Of a DNA stretch of 64,000 bases, positions 10,811 through 20,316 are shown piece after piece. This stretch comes from Arachis hypogaea. Taxonomy: Eukaryota; Streptophyta; Magnoliopsida; Fabales; Fabaceae. Below the pieces are notes generated by a model. That model was not told where the DNA came from. It ran no database searches and saw only the letters and a list, made by a program, of their open reading frames with translations. Position 1 is the first letter of the stretch; each line of letters begins with the position of its first letter. The stretch spans positions 96,678,561 to 96,742,560 of the forward strand of contig NC_092039.1 of NCBI RefSeq assembly GCF_003086295.3, written 5' to 3'. The position numbers and the translations under genes are program-made.

Positions 10811-11232
10811 CTCCCAACAAGCGCTTTTTTAATGTCTTTAGCTAGACTTCACTGTACTTAACTTAGTAACAGTGTTGAGCCTTCTAGCTCTATATCTCCT
10901 TCAAGGTAATGTTTGACCCTCTATCCGTTGATAGTGAACCTTTTTTCTTTTCCTTGAAGCTCTATGTGCCCGTAAGGTGATACACTAGTAATCACAAACG
11001 GTTCTGTCCAATGGGATTTGAGTTTTCCAGGGAACAGTTTGAGTCTTGAGTTGAAGAGCAGGACTTTCTGTCTTTGTTCAAAGACTCTAGAAGCTAACTT
11101 CCTGTCATGCCACCTTTTTGCTTTTTCATTATAGATTTTTGCATTTTCAAATGCATTTAAACGGAATTCGTCCAACTCATTCAGTTGGAGAAGCTGTTTC
11201 TCTCCTGCTGCCTTAGCATCAAGGTTGAGGAG
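10811..11232 (-). pseudogene. pol: H integrase C-terminal part and start of 3' UTR
   Basis: Minus-strand translation from about 11230 to 10921 gives the integrase tail ([21 protein letters not shown], then [20 protein letters not shown] and VSPYGHIEL), homologous to E1 6000-6250. The plus-strand stretch 10811-10850 is the reverse of the conserved AAAGAAGCGCTTGTTGGGAG region after integrase, and E1 has inserted within that hairpin. E3 begins right after the AGGAG at 11228-11232. Confidence 0.85.
11228..11232. other. E3 target site duplication, left copy
   Basis: AGGAG precedes TGATGAGCGG at 11233 and recurs directly after the 3' LTR at 22016-22020. A further copy at 12932-12936 belongs to the captured flank. 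Confidence 0.88.
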
Positions 11233-11829
11233 TGATGAGCGGATAATTTGTATACTTTTTGGCATTGTTTTTAGTATGTTTTTGATATGATCTAGTTAGT
11301 TTTTAGTATATTTTTATTAGTTTTTAGTTAAAATTCACTTTTCTGGACTTTACTATGAGTTTGTGTGTTTTTCTGTGATTTCAGGTATTTTCTGGCTGAA
11401 ATTGAGGGACCTGAGCAAAAATCTGATTCAGAGACTGAAAAGGACTGCAGATGCTGTTGGATTCTGACCTCCCTGCACTCGAAGTGGATTTTCTGGAGCT
11501 ACAGAAGCCCAATTGGCGCGCTCTTAACGGCGTTGGAAAGTAGACATCTTGGGCTTTCCATCAATATATGATAGTCCATACTTTGCCCAAGATTTGATGG
11601 CCCAAACCGGCGTTCAAAGTCACCTCAAGAAATCCCAGCGTTAAACGCTGGAACTGGCACCCAAATGGGAGTTAAACGCCCAAACTGGCATGAAAGCTAG
11701 CGTTTAACTCCAAGAAGAGTCTCTGCACGAAAAATGCTTCAATGCTCAGCCCAAGCACACACCAAGTGGGCCCGGAAGTGGATTTTTATGTCATTTACTC
11801 ATTTCTGTACACCTTAGGCTACTAGTTCT

Positions 11830-11837
11830 TATAAGTA
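11830..11837 (+). promoter_or_regulatory. Possible LTR TATA box, E3
   Basis: TATAAGTA in the middle of the LTR, about 600 bp from its start, followed by GGACC. It could set the U3/R border. The second LTR has it at 20914-20921. Judged on motif only. Confidence 0.35.
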
Positions 11838-12869
11838 GGACCTTTTGCTATTGTATTAGAGGACTTTGGTAGCTATCTTCATTTTTATGCTATCTTAGAT
11901 CATTGGGAGGCTGGCCATTCGGCCATGCCTAGACCTTATGCTTATGTATTTTCAACGGTGGAGCTCTGCTGTACCTCGAGTATTAATGCAATAACTATTG
12001 TTCTTCCATTCAATTCCGCTTGTTCTTGTTCTAAGATATCACTTGTTCTTCAACTTGATGAATGTGATGATCTGTGACACTCATCATCATTCTCACCCAT
12101 GAACAAAGTGACTGACAACCACTCTTGTTCTACAAGCAACTAAGGCCATAGTGAATGTCTCTTGGATTCCTGATTGCACGATGCATGGTTGATCGCCTGA
12201 CAACCGAGTGCTCGCCTGACAAACGAGCCAACCATTCCGTGAGATCAGAGTCTTCGTGGTATAGGCGAGAACTGATGGCAGCATTCAAGAGAATCCGGAA
12301 GGTCTAACCTTGTCTGTGGTATTCTGAGTAGGATTCAATGACTGAATGACTGTGACGTGCTTCAAACTCCTGAGGGCGGGGCGTTAGTGACAGACGCAAA
12401 AGAATCACTGGATTCTATTCCGGCCTGATTGAGAACCGACAGATGAATTCCGCTATGCTGTGACAGAGCATATGCAATCGCTTTCACTGAGAGGATGGGA
12501 GGTAGCCACTGACAACGGTGAAACCCTTGCTTAAGCTTGCCATGGAAAGGAGTAAGAAGGATTGGATGAAGGCAGTAGGAAAGCAGAGAGACGGAAGGGA
12601 AGGCATCTTCATACGCTTATCTGAAGTTCCTACCAATGAATTACATAAGTATCACTATCTTTATCTTTTATGTTATTTTCGTTCATCACCATATACATTT
12701 GAGTTTGCCTGACTAAGATTTACAAGATGACCATAGCTTGCTTCAATACTAACAATCTCCGTGGGATCGACCCTTACTCACGTAAGGTTTATTACTTGGA
12801 CGACCCAGTGCACTTGCTGGTTAGTTGTGCGAAGTTGTGTAATGCCATGGTATTGAGCTACTACGTTTT

Positions 12870-12888
12870 TGGAGCCATTACCGGGGAT
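12870..12888 (+). repeat. Degenerate primer-site copy inside the E3 LTR
   Basis: TGGAGCCATTACCGGGGAT matches the tRNA-Asp primer site at 16 of 19 positions, yet lies 43 bp inside the LTR end. The 3' LTR has it at 21954-21972, and LTR6 has a more decayed copy at 35730-35748 (minus strand). E1's LTR lacks it. Confidence 0.75.
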
Positions 12889-12931
12889 TATGAGAGTTGT
12901 GAAAAAGTATTGTTCACAATTTCGCGCACCA

Positions 12932-13444
12932 AGGAGTCTAGTAGCCCAATAGGCTTTGTGTTCTAGTTCCACTGGCAAATGACAGGACTTTCCATATACT
13001 AAGTGATAAGGTGAAGTTCCAATGGTGGTTTTGAAAGCTGTTCTATATGCCCACAGAGCATCATCAAGCTTTCTAGCACAATTCTTTCTAAAGGAACTTA
13101 CTGTCCTCTCTAGTATTCACTTTAGTTATCTGTTTGAGACTTCAGCTTACCCATTCATTTGCGGATGATACGGTGTTGCTACTTTATGGCAAATTCCGTA
13201 TTAGCTTAAGACAAAATCCAGCTGTTTGTTGCAAAAATGTGTTCCTCCATCACTAATTAGTGTCCTAGGGACACCAAATCTGCTGAAGATGTTCTTTTGG
13301 AGGAACTTCATTACTACACTGGTGTCATTATTGGGTGTTGCTATTGCTTCAACCCATTTAGATATATAATCTACTGCCACAAGGATGCAAATGTTTGAGT
13401 ATGAATGCGAGAATGGTTCCTTGAAATCTATGCCCCAAACGTCA
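12932..13444 (-). pseudogene. Captured copy of H integrase segment between E3 LTR and primer site
   Basis: This 513-bp stretch appears identical to 22016-22528, the sequence flanking the 3' LTR, and includes the AGGAG. It is antisense integrase core (minus-strand [12 protein letters not shown] and [16 protein letters not shown]). Such a copy does not belong between LTR and primer site. It ends at CAAACGTCA. Confidence 0.9.
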
Positions 13445-13494
13445 GTGCCAAGATCCGGCAACAACACCAAGTTTTTGGCGTTATTGCCAGGGAT
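13445..13494 (+). other. Repair junction with inverted primer-site copy, and E3 primer site
   Basis: After the captured flank comes a short filler, then GGCAACAACACCAA (13457-13470), which is an imperfect inverted copy (12 of 14) of TTGGCGTTATTGCC (13475-13488). The primer site itself is 13476-13494, TGGCGTTATTGCCAGGGAT, with four C-to-T or G-to-A changes from the E1 site. Confidence 0.75.
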
Positions 13495-15096
13495 TGTTCA
13501 GGCTGGACAACTGACGGTTCATCTTGTTGCTTAGATTAGGTATTTATTTTTTTCGAAATTCTTGAAGATGAATTCTAGAGTTTCATGATGATTTGTTGAA
13601 ATCTGGCTGGCTGAGAAGCCATGTCTAATTTCATTGGACCGAGGTTTCAACTTATCATCACAAGAGCTTGTTGATTTCTTATCAATCTTGCTTTTGGAGT
13701 AGTGATCTGCTAAGGCTTGGCTGGCCTTTGGCCATGTCTAGTGTTTTGGACCGAAGCTTCCTCTGAAAGCTTGGCTGGCTGTGAAGCCATGTCTAATTCC
13801 TGGACCGGAGTCTTAGACTAACATTGCACTGATTCCTGGAATTCTCATTAAGAATTTTGATATCTTTTTCCATTTAATTTTCGAAAAAACACAAAAAAAT
13901 TTTACAAAATCATAAAAACCAAAAATATTGTTGTTTCTTATTGAGACACTAGTCTCATCATAAGTTTGGTGTCAATTGCATGCATTCATATGTCTTAGTG
14001 ATCTTCAAGATGTTCTTGATGATTTACTTGCTCTGATCTTTAAATTCTATTGACTTGAGTGTTTTGAGTGTCTCATATGCATTTTCATTTTGTTAGTGTC
14101 AGTAGTATACAAACTGCTAAGTTTGGTGTCTTGCATGCATTGTTATTTGATTCTTGTTGCATTTTGGTTTGTCCTTATTATTAAAAATCCAAAAATATTT
14201 TTAATTTGTGTCTTTTCAAGTCAATAATACAGAGAATTGAAGGTTCAGAACATACAGCAGAGGAATTGCACAGAAAAAGCTGGGCGTTCAAAACGCCCAG
14301 TGAAGAAGGACAGACTGGCGTTTAAATTCCAGCCAAGGTACCTGGTTGGGCGTTTAACGCCTAAAAGGGTAGCATTTTGGGCGTTAAACGCCAGAATGTG
14401 CACCATTCTGGGCGTTTAACGCCAGGATGGCTAAAGGGGGAAGATTTTGTTTTCAAATCAATTTTTTTTTAAGTTTTCAACATCTTTTCAAAATCAAATC
14501 TTTTTCAAATCAATTTTTCAATCAAATCTTTTTCAAAATTAACTTCTTCCCTTTTTCAAGGATACTTACTATCAATTAATGATCTGATTCAACATTTCAA
14601 GTATGTTGCCTTTTCTGTTGAGAAAGGTTTAATGATTGAATCATATCTTTTCTTGTTAGTCAAGTTTTTAATTTTCAAATCAAATCTTTTTAAAATGTTT
14701 TCAAATCATATCTTTTAAAATTGTTTTCAAATCATATCTTCTTAACCACATCTTCTTCAAAATAGTTTTCAATCAAATCTTTCTAATTTCTAATTTCAAA
14801 ATCTTTTTCAAAAATCATTTGATTTCTTTTCCCTTTTCATTTTCGAAAATTAATTAGTGTTTTTCAAAATGTTTTCAAAATTTTTCACTTAATTTTCGAA
14901 AATGACTTCCCTCCTTCTCACATCCTTCTATTTATGGACTAACACTATCCCTTAATGCAAAATTCGAACTCCATTCTCTCTGATAAGTTCGAATTTTCCA
15001 CTTCTGTCTTCTACTCTTCTTTTCCTCTGAAACCTAAAGGAATCTCTATACTGTGACATAGAGGATTCCACATTTTCTTGTTCTCTTCTCTTTCTT
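13495..15096 (+). other. E3 leader (5' UTR)
   Basis: 1.6-kb AT-rich leader without a conserved ORF. At about 13604-13815 a unit beginning GGCTGGC..GCCATGTCTA, then TGGACCG, occurs three times. AAGTTTGGTGT occurs at about 13964 and 14119. A palindrome array occupies 14278-14430. Many TTTTCAAATC stretches follow. Confidence 0.7.
14278..14430 (+). repeat. Palindrome array in E3 leader
   Basis: Five units of the GGCGTTTAACGCC type, one degenerated, spaced about 30-35 bp. Flanking words (AGGTACCTGG, ATTCTGGGCG) resemble the E1 array after integrase, although here it lies before gag. Confidence 0.85.
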
Positions 15097-17436
15097 ATGA
15101 GCAGGAGCAAAGACAAAGGCATTCTTGTTGAGGCTGATCCTGAACCTGAAAGGACCTTGAAGAGAAAGCTCAGAGAAGCCAAAGCACAACTCTCTTTAGA
15201 GCACCTAACCGAATTCTTCAAAGAAGAAGAACACATGGCAGCCGAAAACAACAACAATGCCAACAATGCAAGGAAGGTGCTGGGTGACTTTACTGCACCT
15301 ACTCCCGACTTCTATGGGAGAAGCATCTCTATCCCTGCCATTGGAGCAAACAACTTTGAGCTTAAGCCTCAATTAGTTTCTCTAATGCAACAGAATTGCA
15401 AGTTCCATGGACTTCCATTGGAAGATCCTCATCAGTTCTTAACTGAGTTCTTGCAAATCTGTGACACTGTCAAGACTAATGGGGTTGACCCTGAGGTCTA
15501 CAGACTTATGCTATTCCCTTTTGCTGTAAGAGACAGAGCTAGGACATGGTTGGACTCTCAACCTAAAGAAAGCCTGGACTCTTGGGAAAAGCTAGTCAAT
15601 GCCTTCTTGGCAAAGTTCTTTCCACCTCAAAAATTGAGTAAGCCTAGAGTGGAAGTCCAAACCTTCAGACAGAAGGAAGGAGAATCCCTCTATGAAGCTT
15701 GGGAAAGATACAAACAATTGATCAGAAAATGTCCCACTGACATGCTTTCTGAATAGAGCATCATAGGTATTTTCTATGATGGTCTCTCTGAACTGTCCAA
15801 GATGTCCTTGGATAGCTCTTCTGGAGGATCTCTTCATTTGAAGAAGACGCCTACTGAGGCTCAAGAGCTGATTGAAATGGTTGCAAATAACCAATTCATG
15901 TATACTTCTGAAAGAAATCCTGTGAGCAATGGGACTAGTCAGAAGAAAGGAGTTCTTGAGATTGACACTCTGAATGCCATTTTGGCTTAGAACAAAATAT
16001 TGACTCAACAAGTCAATATGATTTCTCAAAGTCTGTCTGGAATGCAGAATGCACCAAGCAGTACTAAGGAAGCTTCATCTGAGGAAGAAGCTTATGATCC
16101 TGAGAACCCTTCAATAGAAGAGGTGAATTACATGGGAGAACCCTATGGAAACACCTACAATCCTTCATGGAGGAATCATCCAAATCTTTCATGAAAGGAT
16201 CAACAGAGACCTCAACAAGGTTTCAATAATAATAATGGTGGAAGAAACAGGTTTAGCAATAGCAAGCCTTTTCCATCATCATCTCAGCAACAGACAGAGA
16301 GTCCTAAGCAGAATACCTCTGACTTAGCAACTATGGTCTCTGATCTGATCAAAACCACTCAAAGTTTCATGACTGAAACAAGGTCCTCCATCAGAAATTT
16401 GGAAGGACAAGTGGGTCAGCTGAGCAAGAAAATTCTTGAACTCCCTCCAAGTACTCTCCCAAGCAATACTGAGGAAAATCCAAAAGGAGAGTGCAAGGCC
16501 ATCAACATGGCCAAATTCTGGGAGGAAGAAGAGGCAGTGAACGCCACTGAGGAAGACCTCACTGGACGTCCACTAGCCTCCAATGAGTTCCCCAATGAGG
16601 AACCATGGAAATCTGAGGCTCAAAATGAGACCATAGAGATTCCACTAGACTTACTTCTGCCATTCATGAGCTCTGATGAGTATTCTTCCTCTGAAGAGGA
16701 TGAGTATGTCACTGAAGAGCAAGTTGCTAAATACCTTGGAGCAATCATGAAGTTAAATGACAAGTTATTTGGAAATGAGACTTTGGAGGATGAATCCACT
16801 TTGCTCACCAAAGAACTGGATGACTTGTCTAGGCAGAAACTGCCTCAAAAGAGACAGGATCCTGGGAAGTTTTCAATACCTTGTACCATAGGCACCATGA
16901 CCTTCAAGAAGGCCTTGTGTGACTTAGGGTCAAGTGTAAACCTCATGCCCCTCTCTGTAATGGAGAAGTTAGGGATCTTTGAGGTGCAAGCTGCAAAAAT
17001 CTCACTAGAGATGGCAGACAACTCAAGAAAACAAGCCTATGGACTTGTAGAGGACGTTCTGGTAAAGGTTGAAAACCATTACATCCCTACTGATTTCATA
17101 GTCCTAGAGACTGGGAAGTGCATGGATGAATCCATCATCCTTGGCAGACCCTTCCTAGCCACAGCAAGGGCTGTGATTGATGTTGATAGAGGAGAGTTGA
17201 TCATTCAAGTGAATGAAGAATCCTTGGTGTTTAAGGCCCAAGGATATCCCTCTGTCATCATGGAGAGGAAGCATGAAGAGCTTCTCTCAAAACAGAGCCA
17301 AACTGAGCCCCCACAGTCAAACTCTAAGTTTGGTGTTGGGAGGCCACAACCAAACTCTAAGTTTGGTGTTGAACCCCCACATTCAAACTCTAAGTTTGGT
17401 GTTGGGAGGTTCCAACACGGTTCTGAGTATTTCTGA
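15097..17436 (+). pseudogene. gag: E3 gag-protease, one frame with three nonsense codons
   Basis: One reading frame of about 779 codons runs from the ATG at 15097 to TGA at 17434-17436 without a frameshift, interrupted by TAG 15754, TAG 15988 and TGA 16192. Each fits one transition, from a Trp, Gln and Trp codon by comparison with context. Gag comes first (basic N-terminus, then FYGRSISIPAIGANNFELKP, ARTWLDSQPKESLDSW and AWERYKQLIRKCPTDM), then an Asn/Gln/Ser-rich stretch, then retropepsin with ALCDLGSSVNLMPLSV near 16912 and IILGRPFLATARAVIDVDRG near 17140. The tail carries a triple NSKFGV repeat. There is no RT after it. A broken gag in a young element suggests it was carried in trans. Confidence 0.88.
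17318..17405 (+). repeat. Triple CTAAGTTTGGTGTTG repeat at the E3 protease C-terminus
   Basis: Three in-frame copies (about 17322, 17360 and 17390) of the polypurine-like box AAGTTTGGTGT, translated NSKFGV each time. They lie about 100 bp before the place where RT would start in complete relatives. Confidence 0.85.
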
Positions 17437-17486
17437 GGCTCCATGAGAAGCCCTCTGTCAAGCTAATGACATTAAAGAAGCGCTTG

Positions 17487-17502
17487 TTGGGAGGCAACCC
17501 AA
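17487..17502 (+). other. Conserved hairpin after the gag-protease frame, E3
   Basis: TTGGG-AGGCAA-CCCAA, preceded by ATTAAAGAAGCGCTTG. Compared with E1, the outer C-G pair is replaced by T-A, keeping the stem. It lies 50 nt after the stop. Confidence 0.7.
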
Positions 17503-17640
17503 TGTTTTATACTTAATTATTTTCTTTTGTTATTTTATCTTTTTTGTAGGTTGATGATCATAAGAAGTCACAAAAACAATGAAAAAAGCAAAAACAGAAT
17601 GAAAAACAGGAAGAAAAATAGCACACCCTGGAGGAAGATG

Positions 17641-17818
17641 CTGCTGGCGTTCAAACGCCAGTAAGCCTAGCAGTTGGGCGTTTAACGCCCAGTCTGGCAC
17701 CATTCTGGGCGTTTAACGCCAGAAAGGGGCACCAGACTGGCGTTAAACGCCAGAAAAGAGCAAGAACCTGGCGTTAAACGCCAGGAATGGGCACCAGCCC
17801 GGCGTTTAACGCCAGAAA
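17641..17818 (+). repeat. Palindrome array before E3 ORF3
   Basis: Six or so GGCGTTTAACGCC-type units with 28-33 bp spacing, matching the location of the E1 array. Confidence 0.88.
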
Positions 17819-18117
17819 TGGCTCAAAACGTGAATTTTGATGCCATTTGGTGCAGGGATGACTTTTCCTTGACACCACAGGATCTGTGGACCCCACAGGA
17901 TCCCCACCTACCCTACCATCACTCTCTCTCTTCTTCCCCCATTCACCAATCACCTCAACACCTCTTCCCCAAAACCCCTTCACCTATCAAATCCCATCTT
18001 TCTCTTCACCACTCACATCCATCCTTCATAAATCCCCACCAACCTCACCCTTCAAATTCAAACCACTTTCCCTCCCAAACCCACCCATAATGGCCGAACC
18101 TTTACCCCCCTCTCTCC

Positions 18118-18125
18118 TATATATA
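18118..18125 (+). promoter_or_regulatory. Putative internal promoter TATA box for E3 ORF3
   Basis: TATATATA, 172 bp before the ORF3 ATG, followed by a CT-rich tract (18165-18218). It corresponds to the E1 TATA at 7033 although the surrounding sequences have diverged. Confidence 0.42.
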
Positions 18126-18214
18126 CCCTTCTTCAACCCTTCATTTTCACACAACCTAAACACCACCATCTCCCTCTTCCTCATTTCTTCTTCTTCTACT
18201 CTCTTCTTTCTTCT

Positions 18215-18251
18215 TTTGCTCGAGGACAAGCAAACATTTTAAGTTTGGTGT
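18215..18251 (+). promoter_or_regulatory. Hairpin plus AAGTTTGGTGT module before ORF3, E3
   Basis: TTTGCTCG-AGGA-CAAGCAAA (one mismatch in the 8-bp stem) followed by CATTTT and AAGTTTGGTGT. Confidence 0.7.
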
Positions 18252-18289
18252 GGTAAAAGCGTTGCTTTTTTCGTTTTTCCATAACCATT

Positions 18290-19412
18290 ATGGCATCCAA
18301 GGCCGGAGAAACCTCTAGAAAGAGGAAAGGGAAGGCAAAAGCTTCCACCTCCGAGTCATGGGAGATGGATAGATTCCTCTCAAGGGTGCATCAAGACCAC
18401 TTCTATGAAGTTGTGGCCTTGAAGAAGGTGATCCCCGAGGTCCCCTTTTCACTCAAAAAGGGGTGAATATCCGGAGATCCGACATGAGATCCGAAGAAGA
18501 GGTTGGGAAGTTCTTACCAACCCCATTCAACAAGTCGGAATCTTGATGGTTCAAGAGTTCTATGCCAATGCATGGATCACCAAGAACCATGACCAAAGTG
18601 TGAACCCGAATCCAAAGAACTATCTCACTATGGTTCGGGGGAAATACTTGGATTTTAGTCCGGAGAGTGTGAGGGTGGCGTTCAACTTGCCTATGATGCA
18701 AGGAGATGAGCATCCTTACACTAGAAGGGTCAACTTTGATCAAAGGTTGGACCAAGTCCTCACAGTCATATGTGAAGAGGGCGCACAATGGAAGCAAGAT
18801 TCAAGGGGAAAGCCGGTCCAATTGAGAAGGCATGACCTCAAGCCCGTGGCTAGAGGATGGTTAGAGTTCATACAACGCTCAATCATTCCCACTAGCAACC
18901 GGTCCGAAGTTACCATAGATCGGGCTATCATGATCCATAGCATCATGATTGGAGAAGAAATAGAGGTTCATGAGGTTATAGCCCAAGAACTCTATAAGGT
19001 GGCGGACAAGACCTCCACCTTGGCAAGGTTAGCCTTTCCTCATCTCATTTGTCACCTCTGTTATTCAGTTGGAGTTGACATAGATGGAGACATTCCCATT
19101 GAGGACAAACCCATCACCAAGAAAAGGATGGAGTACACAAGAGACCCCACTCATCATGAGATCCCTGAGATTCCTCAAGGGATGCACTTTCCTCCACAAG
19201 ACTATTGGGAGCAACTAAATACCTCCCTAGGAGAGTTGAGTTCCAACATGGGACAACTAAGGGTGGAGCATCAAGAACACTCCATCATCCTTCATGAAAT
19301 TAGAGAAGATCAAAGAATCATGAGGGAGGAGCGACAAAGACAAGGAAGAGACATTGAGGAGCTCAAGCACTCCATAGGATCTTCAAGAGCAAGAAAGAGC
19401 CGCCATCACTAA
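18290..19412 (+). pseudogene. E3 ORF3 (putative plant transposon protein), frameshifted
   Basis: The start MASKAGETSRKRKGKAKAS gives a very basic N-terminus. The frame closes at TGA 18464-18466 because of an extra G in a run of A and G, then continues in another frame to TAA 19410-19412. The core matches E1 ORF3 (RGWEVLTNP, MVRGKYLDF, DLKPVARGWLEFIQRSIIP, TSNRSEVTIDRAIMIHSIMI). The C-terminus is a likely coiled coil (EHQEHSIILHEIREDQRIMR) ending in Arg/His. E6 has a closer relative of this version. Function unknown. Confidence 0.85.
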
Positions 19413-20278
19413 GGTGGACCTGTTCTTTGATTTCCTTGTTATTTGTTCTTCTGATTTTCGAATTTTTAGTGCTTATGTTTATCCATGTTTGTGTCTTGTG
19501 ATCATTAGTGTCTTAGTGTCTATGCCTTAAAGTTATGAATGTCCTATGAATCCATCACCTTTCTTAAATAAAAATGTGCTTAATTTATAAAAGAAAGAAT
19601 TGCATGAATTTTGAATTTTATAACAGTTTAATTATTTTGATGTGGTGGTAATATTTTTGTTCTCTGAATGTATGCTTAAACAGTGCATATGTATCTTGAA
19701 TTTGTGGTTTATGAATGTTGGCTCTTGAAAGAATGATGAAAAAGGAGACATGTTACTGAGGATATGAAAAATCATTAAAATGATTCTTGAAGCAAGAAAA
19801 AGCATTTCTATTCAAAAAAAAACCGAAAAAAAAAGAGAGAAAAATCGAAAAAAAAAAGAGAGAAATAAGAGTTGTGATCCAAGGCAAATAAGAGTGTGCT
19901 TATGAACTCTGGACACCTCTAATTGGGGACTTTAGCAAAGCTGAGTCACAATCTGAAAAGGTTCACCCAATTATGTGTCTGTGGCATGTATGTATCCGGT
20001 GGTAATACTGGAAGACAGAGTGCTTTGGGCCACAGCCAAGACTCAATAAGTAGCTTTGTTCAAAGAATCATCATACTTTACTAGGAGAATCATTAACACT
20101 ATCTGGACTCTGAGTTCCTAAAGAAGCCAACCATTCTGAATTTCAAAGGATAGAGTGAGATGCCAAAACTATTCAGAGGCAAAAAGTAAAAGCCCCGCTC
20201 ATCTAATTAATACTGATCCTCACAGATGTTTTTGGAATTCATTGCATATTCTCTTCTTTTTATCTTGTTTGATTTTCA
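19413..20278 (+). other. E3 3' untranslated region
   Basis: Non-coding and clearly related to the E1 3' UTR (shared ATGAATCCATCACC, GGTTCACCCAATTATGTG and an A/G tract at 19800-19865). No ORF supported. Confidence 0.7.
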
Positions 20279-20314
20279 GTTGCTTGGGGACAAGCAACAA
20301 TTTAAGTTTGGTGT
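20279..20314 (+). promoter_or_regulatory. Hairpin plus polypurine-like box before 3' LTR, E3
   Basis: GTTGCTTG-GGGA-CAAGCAAC, then AATTT and AAGTTTGGTGT, two bases before the LTR start. Confidence 0.78.
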
Positions 20315-20316
20315 TG

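Larger units (their letters stand above)
11233..12931 (+). repeat. E3 5' LTR
   Basis: 1699 bp, TGATGAGCGG to GCGCACCA, collinear with 20317-22015 at an offset of 9084. Differences seen: 11359, 11911, 12338, 12357, 12395 and 12573; none after that. A TATA-like TATAAGTA lies at 11830-11837. Palindrome units are at about 11637-11715. Confidence 0.9.

Noticed and set aside
11233..12931. Independent solo LTR flanked by AGGAG
   Set aside because: AGGAG at 12932 belongs to the captured 3' flank; primer site and internal region follow at 13476, and the true right duplication is at 22016.
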